64,000 bases of DNA. Source: Fretibacter rubidus. GTDB taxonomy: Bacteria; Pseudomonadota; Alphaproteobacteria; Caulobacterales; Maricaulaceae. A model generated the notes under the pieces. It made no database searches. It was not told the origin of the DNA and saw only the letters and a program-made list of their open reading frames with translations. Made by a program: the position numbers and the translations under genes. The stretch lies in contig NZ_CP163423.1 in the NCBI RefSeq assembly GCF_041429785.1, positions 1,240,001-1,304,000 on the forward strand, read 5' to 3'. Within the stretch, counting starts at the first letter, position 1. Each line of letters begins with the position of its first letter. Below are positions 29,644 to 39,860 of the stretch, one piece after another.

Positions 29644-30495
29644 ATGTCTGATGCCATGAAAGTTGGTCTGGTTATGGGCGGCGGCGATTTACCCGCTGCC
29701 GTCATAGAGGGCTGCGCGCGCGCAGGGCATGATATTTTTATCGTCCGTCTGGACGGTTATGCGGATGATATTGAGCAGGGTCTTGATAGTGAGATTATTG
29801 GGCTGGCCAAATTTGGTACCATGATTAAACGGTTTCGCGCAAAAAACTGTACCCATATATGCTTTGCCGGTGATGTAAAAAGGCCTGATTTTAAGACGCT
29901 TAAGCCTGACTTTGGCGGCTGGCGGAAATTACCGGGCGCTTTGTCGGCGGCACGCCAAGGGGATGACGCGTTATTATCATATATCTTAGAAATGTTTGAG
30001 GCTGCGGGGTTTGAGATTATCGCGCCGCAGACACTATCGGCTCATATCCTCATGCCGGATGGGCATTTGGGGCGGATGAAGATGTCGCCAGACATGCGTG
30101 CAGATGCGGAAAAAGCCTGCCGCATTGCCAAGGATATGGGGGCGCTTGATATTGGGCAGGGCGCGGTCGTTTGCGCGGGGCTTACCCTCGCTGTCGAAGC
30201 GGCAGAGGGCACGGATATGATGCTGGAGCGTATTGCGCATTTACCCGAAGCCATACGCGGAACAGAGGCATCGCGGCGGGGCGTTTTGGCCAAAATGGTC
30301 AAACCTGGCCAAGAGACGCGTGTCGACCTCCCGACAATTGGTCTGAAAACCGTCGAACTCGCCGCCCGTGCGGGGCTGGCAGGTATTGTGACCGAAGGGG
30401 GTCGCAGCTTTCTTCTTGACCGCGAAGCTGTGATTAAGGCGGCTGACGCGGCGGGTATATTTATCGCCGGTCTGCCGTCCGGTGATAGTCTTTAG
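29644..30495 (+). CDS. lpxI: UDP-2,3-diacylglucosamine pyrophosphatase LpxI
   Basis: A 283-residue LpxI (DUF1009) protein, which hydrolyses UDP-2,3-diacylglucosamine to lipid X. The typical GLVMGGGDLPAAVIEGCARAG start is present, with a KMVKPGQETRVDLPTIGLKT motif near 218-238. Alphaproteobacteria use LpxI in place of the LpxH of E. coli (established). It lies 11 bases after lpxA and 2 bases before lpxB. Confidence 0.96.
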   Translation: MSDAMKVGLVMGGGDLPAAVIEGCARAGHDIFIVRLDGYADDIEQGLDSEIIGLAKFGTMIKRFRAKNCTHICFAGDVKRPDFKTLKPDFGGWRKLPGALSAARQGDDALLSYILEMFEAAGFEIIAPQTLSAHILMPDGHLGRMKMSPDMRADAEKACRIAKDMGALDIGQGAVVCAGLTLAVEAAEGTDMMLERIAHLPEAIRGTEASRRGVLAKMVKPGQETRVDLPTIGLKTVELAARAGLAGIVTEGGRSFLLDREAVIKAADAAGIFIAGLPSGDSL

Positions 30496-30497
30496 TC

Positions 30498-31673
30498 ATG
30501 TCCCCTGCGTCAAAGCCCAGACCCACATCCAAATCCGTTTTCATAATTGCCGTTGAAAATTCAGGTGACCAACTGGGGGCAGGCTTAATCCGGGCGATAC
30601 GGGCACAAAACGCCGATGTCATGTTATCAGGCATTGGCGGCGCGGCCATGGCAGGCGAAGGTGTCTCTAGTGATATCGACATTTCCGCCCTGTCAATCTT
30701 AGGCTTTGTCGAGGCGGTGAAAGTCTACCCCACAGTGTTAAAGCGTGTGAAAGAGGTTGTCGCCGTCGTTAAGGCGCAGGGCCCTGACGCGGTCATTCTT
30801 ATCGATAGTTGGGGATTTATGATCCGAGTGGCGCAGCGTTTGAAAGAAGCGGGCTATACAGGTCAAATAATCAAATATGTCGCCCCGCAAGTCTGGGCGA
30901 TGCGTGAGGGGCGGGCAAAAATATTGGCCAAGGCTGTTGATCATCTTTTGACCATCCATAGCTTTGATGCGCCTTACTTTACGCGTCACGGCTTGCCGGT
31001 GACCTATGTCGGTAATCCCGTCTTTGATACGGATTACCGGAGCGGGGACGGCGCAGCGTTTCGCAAGGCGCATAATATTGCCAAACAAAGTTCTGTTATT
31101 GGCGTGATGTTCGGGAGCCGCCAAGGCGAGATTGCGCGTCTTGCGCCGACCCTAGCGGCAGCTGCGGGGGATTTACAAAACAAACATACAGACGCCGTTT
31201 TGATTGCGCCCGTTGCGACATCCATCAAAGACCACCTTTTACGGTTGGCGAAAACAGATCCAAACGTCGCGCGGATAAAATTTGTTGATCAAGGTGAATT
31301 AGTGGGGGCTATGGCGGCGATGGATGTGGGTTTGGCCTGTTCTGGCACGGTCACGACGCAACTGGCCTCTGCTGGTGTGCCCACTGTGGTGGCTTACAAA
31401 CTCGCGCCAATGACATTTTTTGTAGCTAAGCGTTTGTTCAAACCAGACTATATTTCAATCGTGAATATTGCCGCTGGCAAAGCGTTGATGCCTGAATTTA
31501 TCCAGGATAATGCGACGGCCGTTAACATGGCTGCGGCGGCAGATAACTATCTTTCAAGTCCTGAGACGGCCCAAAGAACGCGCGATGCGCTACGGGCGCA
31601 AACACAGACTATGCAAGCAAAAGGCGGCACTGCGAGTGAGCAGGCCGCCTTACAAATTCTAAAGCTGATTTAA
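30498..31673 (+). CDS. lpxB: Lipid-A-disaccharide synthase
   Basis: A 391-residue GT19 glycosyltransferase that joins lipid X and UDP-diacylglucosamine. AVENSGDQLGAGLI near the N-terminus, YVAPQVWAMREGRA (about 130-143) and GNPVFDT are family motifs; the C-terminal domain has the conserved ACSGTVTTQLASAGVPTVV segment. Coupled to lpxI by a 2-base gap. gltA converges on it from the other strand. Confidence 0.97.
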   Translation: MSPASKPRPTSKSVFIIAVENSGDQLGAGLIRAIRAQNADVMLSGIGGAAMAGEGVSSDIDISALSILGFVEAVKVYPTVLKRVKEVVAVVKAQGPDAVILIDSWGFMIRVAQRLKEAGYTGQIIKYVAPQVWAMREGRAKILAKAVDHLLTIHSFDAPYFTRHGLPVTYVGNPVFDTDYRSGDGAAFRKAHNIAKQSSVIGVMFGSRQGEIARLAPTLAAAAGDLQNKHTDAVLIAPVATSIKDHLLRLAKTDPNVARIKFVDQGELVGAMAAMDVGLACSGTVTTQLASAGVPTVVAYKLAPMTFFVAKRLFKPDYISIVNIAAGKALMPEFIQDNATAVNMAAAADNYLSSPETAQRTRDALRAQTQTMQAKGGTASEQAALQILKLI

Positions 31674-31687
31674 ACGATTATCGTTTT
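31672..31687. terminator. Short hairpin between convergent lpxB and gltA
   Basis: AAACGA (31672-31677) pairs with TCGTTT (31681-31686) around a 3-base loop. The hairpin lies over both stop codons and would be read with a few T residues on either strand. Weak evidence. Confidence 0.35.
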
Positions 31688-32987
31688 AGCGTTCGTTCAT
31701 GGGGATGAAATCACGCGGCGTTGCACCAGAATAAAGCTGACGCGGACGCCCAATACGCTGGCTTGGGTCTTCCAGCATTTCATTCCACTGCGAAATCCAA
31801 CCGACTGTCCGCGCAAGCGCGAATAGCACTGTGAACATAGATGTCGGGAAGCCAAGGGCGGATAGAACAATACCAGAGTAGAAATCAACATTGGGATAAA
31901 GCTTCTTAGAGATGAAATATTCATCCTCAAGCGCGATTTTCTCAAGCTCTTTCGCAACATCCAAGATTGGGTTTTTAAGGTCTAACTCTTCGAGCACTTC
32001 ATGCGCGACTTTTTGCAAGACACGAGAGCGGGGATCAAAGTTTTTATAAACGCGGTGACCAAAGCCCATAAGGCGGAAAGGGTCTGATTTATCTTTTGCG
32101 CGTGCGATAAACTCTGGAATACGGTCCACCGTCCCAATTTCGCGGAGCATGTTAAGACACGCTTCATTGGCGCCGCCGTGGCTTGGCCCCCAAAGACAAG
32201 CAACACCCGCCGCGATACAGGCGTAAGGATTGGCACCCGATGAACCCGCGAGGCGTACAGTTGATGTCGATGCATTTTGCTCGTGATCGGCATGCAGAAT
32301 AAAGATTTTATCCATGGCACGCGAGATTGTGGGGCTAATTTTATATTGCTCTGCCGGGACAGAGAAACACATATTCAAGAAGTTCTCTGAATATGACAGA
32401 TCATTGCGGGGGAACACGGTCGGTTGACCGATAGAATATTTATACGCCCGCGCCGCCAATGTCGGCATTTTCGCGATGAGGCGGTGGATGGCCATGTTGC
32501 GCGCTTCGTCTTCGGTCGTATGGGCATCATCATGATAAAAACCAGATAGCGCACCCACTGTGCCGCATAACATCGCCATAGGGTGAGCATCGCGGCGGAA
32601 CCCATGAAAGAAGCTCTCAATCTGGTCATGGAGCATGGTGTGATTGGTAATGGTGTTTGTAAACTCGTTGCTCTGCGCTTGGTTAGGCAGTTCGCCGTGA
32701 ATCATCAAATAGGCGACTTCGAGAAAAGTTGAATTTTCTGCGAGTTGGTCAATTGGATATCCGCGGTGAAGCAACTGGCCTTTTTGACCATCGATAAATG
32801 TAATCTGGCTCTCTGTGGAACAGGTTGATGTATAACCTGGGTCAAAGGTAAAATGGCCTGTATGCTTATGCAATGCGCGCACATCAATACCTGGGGCGCC
32901 CATTGACCCTGCCATTATAGGAAGATCATAGCTTTTATCGCCAATTGTGACTTTCGCCGTGCCTGTTTGTTTGATTTTGTTTTCCAT
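31686..32987 (-). CDS. gltA: Citrate synthase
   Basis: A 433-residue hexameric-type citrate synthase, entry of the TCA cycle. Active-site histidine regions [16 protein letters not shown] and [15 protein letters not shown] are present, and the protein ends with [15 protein letters not shown]. It starts 9 bases after gltX, so the two form a minus-strand operon gltX-gltA. The N-terminal beta domain ([18 protein letters not shown]) is typical of the allosteric type. Confidence 0.98.
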   Translation of the reverse strand: MENKIKQTGTAKVTIGDKSYDLPIMAGSMGAPGIDVRALHKHTGHFTFDPGYTSTCSTESQITFIDGQKGQLLHRGYPIDQLAENSTFLEVAYLMIHGELPNQAQSNEFTNTITNHTMLHDQIESFFHGFRRDAHPMAMLCGTVGALSGFYHDDAHTTEDEARNMAIHRLIAKMPTLAARAYKYSIGQPTVFPRNDLSYSENFLNMCFSVPAEQYKISPTISRAMDKIFILHADHEQNASTSTVRLAGSSGANPYACIAAGVACLWGPSHGGANEACLNMLREIGTVDRIPEFIARAKDKSDPFRLMGFGHRVYKNFDPRSRVLQKVAHEVLEELDLKNPILDVAKELEKIALEDEYFISKKLYPNVDFYSGIVLSALGFPTSMFTVLFALARTVGWISQWNEMLEDPSQRIGRPRQLYSGATPRDFIPMNER

Positions 32988-32996
32988 CTCTTTTTC

Positions 32997-34412
32997 CTAT
33001 TCTGTCAAAGCGTGACCGCTTAATACGTCATCAATTCGTCCTATCACCTCGTCTTTGCCCAAGAGAGCCAGCACGAGGGATAAATCCGGTGACGGTGCGC
33101 CCGCCGTTAATGCGGCCCTAACCGGTTGCCCGATTTTGCCAAAGCCAATGTCGTTTTGCTCAGCAAATTTAGTAATTGCGGATTGCAGGCTATCCTGCGT
33201 CCATTGGCTGTCTTTTAAGGACTTAAGGGTCAAAGTGAAAGACCGCAAAAGGTCTAAAACGCCGTCTTTTCTAAATATTTTAGCAGATTTTCCCGAAATA
33301 GAGAGCGGACGCGTCGATAAGAGGTATTCTGCCTGTTCAGGCAAGTCTTTTAGTATCTTGGCGCGTGGTTTTAGGCTGTCCATTGCGGCCTTTACGCGGT
33401 TAGTCTGTATCGCGTTCAAAACCGCTCCATTGGCGGTCTCAAAAAACGGCTGGGCCTTTGCAAATAAGTCGGCGTTATCTGCCTGCGCGATATGTTGGGC
33501 GTTAATGTAATCCATTTTATCAAAATCAAGGCGGGCAGGGGCGCTATTGATACCGTCTAAGGTGAACACTTTCGCGATATCGTCATCGGTAAAGAACAAC
33601 TCATTATCACCATGTGCCCAGCCAAGCTTGAGCAGGTAATTGCGTAGCCCGCCTGGCAGATAGCCCATATCGCGGTAGGCCTCGACACCCAAGGCGCCGT
33701 GGCGTTTAGATAATTTCTTCCCATCTGGCCCGTGGATAAGCGGCACATGCGCCCAATCGGGTATATCCCACTCCAGCGCGTCATATATCTGGCTCTGGCG
33801 GCCCGCATTGATCAAGTGGTCATCGCCGCGCACAACATGGGTCACGCCCATATTATGATCATCAACAACAACGGCCAACATATAGGTCGGTGTGCCGTCT
33901 GCGCGCAGCAAGACAAGATCATCAAAGTTCTCATTATCCCACGTGATATCACCCTGTACATGGTCATGAATTTTGGTTTGCCCATCAGGCACACGAAAAC
34001 GCACGGTAAAAGGTTTGTCCAGCACCTCTGTGCTATCCCTATAAGGCGACCGGAAAGCCGTGTCGGACGGGGTTTCGCGTATCGCCTCAAGCTCTTTAGG
34101 GGTTAGGTAACAACGGTAGGCCTTGCCACTCTCCAAAAGTGCGTGTGCGGCCGCCACATGGGCCTCTGCGTTCCGGCTCTGGAAAACAATATCGCCGTCA
34201 TAAGACAGGCCAAGCCAGTCTAGGCCGTCTAGTATTGCTTGCGTCGCGGCCTCTGTCGAGCGCGCTTTATCTGTATCTTCAATACGTAGATGAAATTCGC
34301 CGCCAACATGTTTGGCAAAGTAGTAATTAAACAATGCGGTGCGCGCCCCGCCGATATGTAAAAACCCGGTAGGGGAGGGCGCAAACCGCGTAATAATTTT
34401 AGGCTTTGTCAT
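32997..34412 (-). CDS. gltX: Glutamyl-tRNA synthetase (copy 1)
   Basis: A 471-residue class I synthetase. The HIGH motif is in APSPTGFLHIGGARTAL and the KMSKS-like motif is KKLSKRHGALG. A second paralogue lies at 59214-60578. In alphaproteobacteria with two GluRS enzymes, one may charge tRNA-Gln for GatCAB amidation (known elsewhere); which copy does so here cannot be said from sequence alone. Next to gltA and lexA it holds the conserved genomic place of the main enzyme. Confidence 0.96.
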   Translation of the reverse strand: MTKPKIITRFAPSPTGFLHIGGARTALFNYYFAKHVGGEFHLRIEDTDKARSTEAATQAILDGLDWLGLSYDGDIVFQSRNAEAHVAAAHALLESGKAYRCYLTPKELEAIRETPSDTAFRSPYRDSTEVLDKPFTVRFRVPDGQTKIHDHVQGDITWDNENFDDLVLLRADGTPTYMLAVVVDDHNMGVTHVVRGDDHLINAGRQSQIYDALEWDIPDWAHVPLIHGPDGKKLSKRHGALGVEAYRDMGYLPGGLRNYLLKLGWAHGDNELFFTDDDIAKVFTLDGINSAPARLDFDKMDYINAQHIAQADNADLFAKAQPFFETANGAVLNAIQTNRVKAAMDSLKPRAKILKDLPEQAEYLLSTRPLSISGKSAKIFRKDGVLDLLRSFTLTLKSLKDSQWTQDSLQSAITKFAEQNDIGFGKIGQPVRAALTAGAPSPDLSLVLALLGKDEVIGRIDDVLSGHALTE

Positions 34413-34577
34413 AACATTGCAACATCTGGTAGATTGATGTAAATACTGGCGTTCATATCACATAAGGCGGGGCGGATTCATAGGGTAAATCGTGATAAAC
34501 GGGCTATCGCCGCGAACTCTACGCCCGCTTTGGCTGGGCTAGAGGGCCGCTATGATGATAGAGCGGCGCCCGACTCC

Positions 34578-36695
34578 ATGGTATCAAAAGCCCGCGCTTT
34601 GTGGGCGACAGTCTGGCAACGCCCCACGCGCATAATCGCCTATGATTTTGAATGGGGTGTGGCGGCATTCGCAGCGGGTATCGCGCTTTACTTTGCTCTA
34701 CCGTTCGAGCCCGCATGGCGAATTTTGGTTTTGATAAGTGTGTCAATTTACGCCCTTTATGTCCTGTCTTCGCGCTTTGACCAATCAAGACGTGCATTAT
34801 GGTTGGTTGTGCCGCTTCTGAGTGCGTCACTCGGACTGTTCCGTGCGACATGGCATAGTGATGCTGTCGCTGAGCCTTCCGTGCGTGAAAGCGCCTATAC
34901 GGTGACAGGGTGGATAGAGGCGGTGGAACGGTCAGGCACGGGATATCGTTGGCGTATTCGAGTCACTGAATTTGACGGTTACGGCGACCCGCCAAAGCCG
35001 TATCGCGTGCGTATATCCGTGCGCAAGGCCGAAGCGATGGCGGGTGACGCCGTCCGTCTTCGCGCGATTTTGGCCCCACCCCCACCCCCCGTCATGCCAG
35101 GCGGTTATGATCCTGCGCGCAAAGCCTATTTTGACGGCATTAGTGCTTACGGTTTTCGCATTGGAACGCCTGAGTTTGTGGATTTGAACGGCTTGTCATG
35201 GGAGGCGCGGGCGCAGCGCTCACTTGCGAAATTTCGTTACCAATTGGCTGACCGTATCTTGGCCAGCTCGCCAGAGGCCACGGCAGGCCTGCAAGTTGCG
35301 CTACTAACGGGTGTGCGTAGCTACATCCCGGAAGAGCAAATCATCGCTCTACGCACGGCGGGATTAGCCCATGTTTTGGCAATCTCAGGGTTGCATATGG
35401 GGTTGATGTCGGGCGGGGCGTTTTATCTTGCGACCCTACTGCTCGTCTTAATCGCACCCTTGTCGCGGCGTTACGACGTGCGAAAGCCTGCAGCCATTAT
35501 CGGTGCGTTGGTGGCCACCGCCTATCTCGCGCTAAGCGGGGCGTCTGTCGCCACGCAGCGGGCTTTCATTATGGTGATCATCGTCTATCTGGCGGTGATT
35601 CTAGACAGGCGGGCGTTTTCTATGCGCTCTGTGTCATTGGCGGCCTTAATCACGCTGCTCTTGCATCCCGAAAGCCTAGTCTCCGCTGGATTTCAAATGT
35701 CCTTTGCGGCTGTGGCTGCGCTCGTTGTGGTTTATCAATATTGGCAGGGTGGGCGGCAAGCCTATGCCCAAGGGCTTGTTGCGCGTACAAAATCAGGTCT
35801 CGTCACGCTGAGTATCACAAGCCTAGTGGCGGGTTCAGCAACTGGCGGTTACGCGATTATGCATTTTGGGCGTATGGCGACATATGGTTTTTTAGGCAAC
35901 TTGCTGGCTATGCCCGTCTTTACATTTGTGGTGATGCCGGCGGCTCTTGCAACGCTGATTGCCATCCCATTAGGCCTTGAGGCTGTACCGCTTTACGTGA
36001 TGGGGCAAGCGCTAAACGTGGTCATTATTGTGTCCGATTGGGTCAGCGGCTGGCCGGGGGCACTGGGACATGTGAAGGCCGCGCCCGGTTGGGTTTTGGG
36101 TCTCTATAGCGTCGCGTTTTTGTGGATGTGTCTTGGTGGGCCCCGGTTGCGGATCGCCGCTGTTGTGCTCAGTGGCCTTTGCTTCGTGGCTTGGGCTACG
36201 CATCCTGTTCCGAACATGCGTGTATCAGACCAGGGCCGCATCGCCTTTTGGGAGGCGAAAGACGGCACGCAAGATGCCCAAACGCTCTATGTCAGTTCTA
36301 AACGCGCTGACCGTTATGGTCGCGAGCAATTCATGCAGCGCGCAGGTGAGGGCGAAGAGGCAGTGACAATCACGCCTTATCAAGACGCTCGCGCCTTATG
36401 CGATGCGCTAGCGTGCCGCTTTAAGGTATCAGGGCATTGGATCAGTATCATCAGCCACCCCTCCGAAGTGATGGAGGCGTGTGAAAATTCTGATTTAGTC
36501 GTCTTAACGCAACGCCAAGCAGGCCCCGTCGCACGGCGCGGATGCGGTGATAAATTACTCGATCGCCGCAATTTCGCCAGAGGCGGTGCGCATGATATCT
36601 ACCTATCAGGGGACACAATAAAAACCGTACCCGCTGTCACTGACGCTCGCAAAGAACGGCCGTGGGGCAAGGCCCCGGTGTTACGGCGGCGATAG
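34578..36695 (+). CDS. comEC: ComEC/Rec2 family competence protein
   Basis: About 705 residues. An N-terminal DUF4131-like region with membrane helices is followed by the competence domain with the motif LAHVLAISGLHMGLMSG (about residue 265) and several helices. The C-terminal region keeps only traces of a metallo-beta-lactamase domain. ComEC forms the inner-membrane channel for DNA uptake in competent bacteria. The start is uncertain: ATG 34578 is chosen, a TTG at 34530 is in frame. It lies in the conserved gltX-comEC-lexA neighbourhood and is convergent with lexA. Confidence 0.9.
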   Translation: MVSKARALWATVWQRPTRIIAYDFEWGVAAFAAGIALYFALPFEPAWRILVLISVSIYALYVLSSRFDQSRRALWLVVPLLSASLGLFRATWHSDAVAEPSVRESAYTVTGWIEAVERSGTGYRWRIRVTEFDGYGDPPKPYRVRISVRKAEAMAGDAVRLRAILAPPPPPVMPGGYDPARKAYFDGISAYGFRIGTPEFVDLNGLSWEARAQRSLAKFRYQLADRILASSPEATAGLQVALLTGVRSYIPEEQIIALRTAGLAHVLAISGLHMGLMSGGAFYLATLLLVLIAPLSRRYDVRKPAAIIGALVATAYLALSGASVATQRAFIMVIIVYLAVILDRRAFSMRSVSLAALITLLLHPESLVSAGFQMSFAAVAALVVVYQYWQGGRQAYAQGLVARTKSGLVTLSITSLVAGSATGGYAIMHFGRMATYGFLGNLLAMPVFTFVVMPAALATLIAIPLGLEAVPLYVMGQALNVVIIVSDWVSGWPGALGHVKAAPGWVLGLYSVAFLWMCLGGPRLRIAAVVLSGLCFVAWATHPVPNMRVSDQGRIAFWEAKDGTQDAQTLYVSSKRADRYGREQFMQRAGEGEEAVTITPYQDARALCDALACRFKVSGHWISIISHPSEVMEACENSDLVVLTQRQAGPVARRGCGDKLLDRRNFARGGAHDIYLSGDTIKTVPAVTDARKERPWGKAPVLRRR

Positions 36696-36724
36696 TGTGC
36701 CGCTTTGCCGCTCTTTGAAAATTG

Positions 36725-37372
36725 CTAGTGGTATTTACGCACCAAACCGACCAAAACGCCTTGAACTTCAACCCGATCAGGGCCGAATGTGCGCGTCGGA
36801 AAATCAGGGTTTTCCGCAATTAATTCAATGCTCTGTCCCGATTTGCGCAAGGTCTTGAGGGTTGCTTCCTCGCCGTCGACGAGGGCCACAACAATTTGAC
36901 CATTACGCGCTGTATCAGCTTTGCGCACCACGACGATATCACCGTCAAGAATGCCAACGCCGGTCATCGACTCGCCTTCAATCTCTAGCGCAAAGTGATC
37001 ACCGCGACCCATCATGTTGGGCGGAACAGCGATCATATTATAGCTATCTTCTAGCGCTGCGATGGGATTACCCGCTGCGATTTTACCGACAAAGGGTATT
37101 TCGGTATCATTGGCGGCGTCCATCATCGCGACAGGGGCTGACGTTGCAGGGCGCGCATCTTCGGGAACTTTAAGGACCTCTAGCGCACGCGCTTTATTGG
37201 GGAGGCGGCGGATAAAGCCGCGTTCTTCTAAGGCTGTAATTAAACGGTGAATACCGGATTTAGAGGCCAGACCCAAAGCATCTTTCATTTCGTCATAACT
37301 CGGCGGGACACCTGTCGCGCGGATTTTCTTGTCGATGAGTAAAAGAAGGTCTTTTTGCTTTTGCGTTAACAT
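36725..37372 (-). CDS. lexA: LexA repressor
   Basis: A 215-residue SOS master repressor. The N-terminal winged helix covers about residues 1-65 ([23 protein letters not shown]), the self-cleavage site is Ala100-Gly101 in KIAAGNP, and the catalytic pair is Ser135 (EGESMTG) and Lys173 (EATLKTL). Its own promoter holds a perfect SOS box, so it is autoregulated. The second target in the window is the small ORF before dnaE. Confidence 0.98.
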   Translation of the reverse strand: MLTQKQKDLLLLIDKKIRATGVPPSYDEMKDALGLASKSGIHRLITALEERGFIRRLPNKARALEVLKVPEDARPATSAPVAMMDAANDTEIPFVGKIAAGNPIAALEDSYNMIAVPPNMMGRGDHFALEIEGESMTGVGILDGDIVVVRKADTARNGQIVVALVDGEEATLKTLRKSGQSIELIAENPDFPTRTFGPDRVEVQGVLVGLVRKYH

Positions 37373-37452
37373 GAACAGGCTCCAAATAGTGTGCCGTTTC
37401 GGTGATCACGCGGAGGCGAATCAATCTGAACAAAACAGCAACATGCGATTTT

Positions 37453-37480
37453 GTTCTAGCATTGTTCACGCGACTGTCAA
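37453..37480 (-). promoter_or_regulatory. lexA promoter with SOS box
   Basis: On the minus strand TTGACA (37475-37480), a 16-base spacer and TAGAAC (37453-37458) form the promoter. GTTC-TAGCATT-GTTC at 37453-37467 (plus-strand reading) is a perfect alphaproteobacterial SOS box and covers the -10 and part of the spacer. A further inverted repeat, GAACAAAA (37428-37435) with TTTTGTTC (37449-37456), shares one half-site. Confidence 0.82.
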
Positions 37481-37481
37481 G

Positions 37482-38285
37482 TCACTCTGCTATCAAGCCT
37501 CGTAACGCCGCCTCAACGTCTGGCTCCCGCATCAAACTTTCGCCAATCAGAAACCCTTGCGCGCCTTGGGCCGTCAGCGTGTCGATATGGTTACGTGTGA
37601 AAATTCCGCTCTCAGCAATGAGGGTTTTGCCGCGGCCGACTTTGCCGGATAACCGTGCGAAAGTCTCAAGGCTTGTATCGAACGTGCGTAGATCCCGATT
37701 ATTAATCCCGATAAGCGTTCCGCCGAGGCTACGCGCGCGCAGAAGCTCTGTTTCGTCATGCGTCTCAATTAGTGCATCGAGACCTAATGCGGTCGCCTCA
37801 TCAAGCAAGGCCTTGGCCGTATCGTCATCAATCATGCCCATGATAATCAGCACGCAATCCGCGCCCATCGCTGCGCTTTCAACGATTTGAATGGGGTCAA
37901 TCATGAAATCTTTGCGCAGGAGGGGCAGGGTGGTGGCGCGGCGCACGGCTTTAAATATCGCGTTGCTACCTTGAAACCCTGGGCCGTCGGTGAGCACAGA
38001 CAGGCAGGTCGCGCCGCCATCGTGATAGGCTTTTGCAATGGCGACAGCGTCAAAATCTTCACGGATGATGCCTTTGGACGGGCTGGCCTTTTTGACTTCT
38101 GCAATGATGGCCGTATGGGGCGCGGCTTTAATGGCGGCCTCAAACCCGCGCGGGCGGGCTTGGTCACGGGCAATCTCGCGCAACTCTTCGATTGAGATGT
38201 CGTCATAAAGCGCTTCGACTTCACCGACTTTATAGGCCGCGATTTTGCGCAGGACATCGGGGGCATCCATTAAAGTATTACGCAT
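37482..38285 (-). CDS. trpC: Indole-3-glycerol phosphate synthase
   Basis: A 267-residue (beta/alpha)8 enzyme of tryptophan synthesis. Catalytic and phosphate-binding motifs EVKKASPSKGIIRED, LRKDFMID and LIAESGIFTRN are visible. It is monofunctional, not fused to trpF. I chose ATG 38285, which overlaps the trpD stop by 8 bases and has TGAGG upstream; ATG 38270 is an alternative. The lexA promoter begins 2 bases after its stop codon. Confidence 0.96.
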   Translation of the reverse strand: MRNTLMDAPDVLRKIAAYKVGEVEALYDDISIEELREIARDQARPRGFEAAIKAAPHTAIIAEVKKASPSKGIIREDFDAVAIAKAYHDGGATCLSVLTDGPGFQGSNAIFKAVRRATTLPLLRKDFMIDPIQIVESAAMGADCVLIIMGMIDDDTAKALLDEATALGLDALIETHDETELLRARSLGGTLIGINNRDLRTFDTSLETFARLSGKVGRGKTLIAESGIFTRNHIDTLTAQGAQGFLIGESLMREPDVEAALRGLIAE

Positions 38286-39285
38286 TGGAGACCTCAATGA
38301 GCGTGGCGAGCGCAGCGCGCGCTTTGAAACTATCAATCGACTCGCGTGCCCTATCTATGCCAGTTGGAATGTCTTTCGCGAGCCCCGCGATCATCAAAGC
38401 CGCCCCTGCATTCAGCAGCACAATATCGCGATATTCAGACGCGTCACCATTAAGGAGAGCGGTCAAGGCTTGCGCATTTTGCGTGGGCTTACCGCCGCGC
38501 AATGTGTCAATCGTCGTCATTTCTAGGCCGTAGGATAGCGGGCTAATCTCAAAATCTGTCACCGCACCGTCTTTAACCTCAGATACGGACGTCAGACCTG
38601 TTGTCGTAATCTCGTCAAGCCCGTCATGGCCATGCACGACCCAAATATGCACCGCGCCCAAATCGCGCAACGCTTCGGCCATAGAGCGGCGAAAACGGTC
38701 ATCAGATACACCGAGCAGCATACGCTTCGCGCCCGCAGGATTACTCATTGGGCCGAGCAGGTTAAACAGCGTGCGAATACCGAGCGCTTTGCGCGCAGGG
38801 CCAACATGGCGCATGGCGGGGTGGTGATTAGGCGCAAACAGGAAACCGACCCCCGCTTTATCCAGGCAGTCTGCTGCCTTTTCAGGTGATATGGCTAGGT
38901 TTACGCCAAGCTCTGAGAGCGTATCAGCGGTACCCGTCAGGCTACTGGCCGCGCGGTTCCCGTGCTTGGCGACTTTTGCGCCAGCGCCCGCACAGACCAG
39001 CGCTGTGGCGGTAGAAATCGACAACGTATGCAGCCCTGTTCCGCCTGTGCCGACAATATCAATCACGTCATAGGGGATATCGACGGGTGTCATATGGGCG
39101 CGCATCACCGATGTGCCGACGCGGATATCATCTGCGGTGATGCCTTTAACCTCTAGCCCCATCAGCAGGGCGGCGACTTGGGCATCGTCGCTCTCGCCGC
39201 GCAGGATCGTCTCTAACGCCTCGGTCAATTGCTCAGGGGTCAGGGTTCCGTCGCGTAAGGCGGCAAATGTCTGCGCTGCTATCAC
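38278..39285 (-). CDS. trpD: Anthranilate phosphoribosyltransferase
   Basis: A 335-residue enzyme transferring phosphoribose to anthranilate. The PRPP motif VGTGGTGLHTLSISTATA is near residues 79-96 and KHGNRAASSLTGTADTL near 108-124. It overlaps trpG by 4 bases and trpC by 8, so the operon is tightly coupled. Confidence 0.97.
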   Translation of the reverse strand: MIAAQTFAALRDGTLTPEQLTEALETILRGESDDAQVAALLMGLEVKGITADDIRVGTSVMRAHMTPVDIPYDVIDIVGTGGTGLHTLSISTATALVCAGAGAKVAKHGNRAASSLTGTADTLSELGVNLAISPEKAADCLDKAGVGFLFAPNHHPAMRHVGPARKALGIRTLFNLLGPMSNPAGAKRMLLGVSDDRFRRSMAEALRDLGAVHIWVVHGHDGLDEITTTGLTSVSEVKDGAVTDFEISPLSYGLEMTTIDTLRGGKPTQNAQALTALLNGDASEYRDIVLLNAGAALMIAGLAKDIPTGIDRARESIDSFKARAALATLIEVSNA

Positions 39286-39860
39286 AGCTCAATCCCGGCA
39301 AGACCCAGGAAGGCTGCAATCAAGTCATGCCCATGTTCAGACGCAATGCTTTCGGGATGAAATTGCAAACCGTGGATGGGACGCGTTTTATGGCGCAGCC
39401 CCATAATCTCTCCGTCTTCCGTCCACGCATTCACGTGCAACTCATTGGGCAGGCTTTCGCGTTCAACAGATAGGCTGTGGTAGCGCGTGGCTTTGAACGG
39501 ATTGGGCAGGCCGTTAAACAATCCCGTATTATCGTGATGAATGTCAGACACCTTGCCGTGCATAATGGTCTTGGCACGAATGACTTTCCCGCCAAAGGCT
39601 TGACCGATAGATTGCTGACCCAAGCAAATGCCAAGGATCGGCAGCGTGTCAGGAGCCTTGGCGATAAGGTCAAGGCAAATGCCCGCTTCATTAGGGGTGC
39701 AAGGGCCAGGGGATAGCAAGACGGCCTGCGCGGCCATCGCCAACGCCGCGTCGGCAGTCAGCGCGTCATTGCGAACAACCTGCGTTTCTGCCCCCATTTC
39801 CTGCGCGTAATGCACTAGATTGTAGGTAAAGCTGTCGTAATTATCGATGACGAGGAGCAT
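39282..39860 (-). CDS. trpG: Anthranilate synthase glutamine amidotransferase component
   Basis: A 192-residue class I glutamine amidotransferase. The nucleophile Cys79 is in LGICLGQQ and the His-Glu pair in LQFHPESIASEHG. In many bacteria the same subunit also serves p-aminobenzoate synthesis. The start codon shares a base with the trpE stop. Confidence 0.96.
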   Translation of the reverse strand: MLLVIDNYDSFTYNLVHYAQEMGAETQVVRNDALTADAALAMAAQAVLLSPGPCTPNEAGICLDLIAKAPDTLPILGICLGQQSIGQAFGGKVIRAKTIMHGKVSDIHHDNTGLFNGLPNPFKATRYHSLSVERESLPNELHVNAWTEDGEIMGLRHKTRPIHGLQFHPESIASEHGHDLIAAFLGLAGIEL

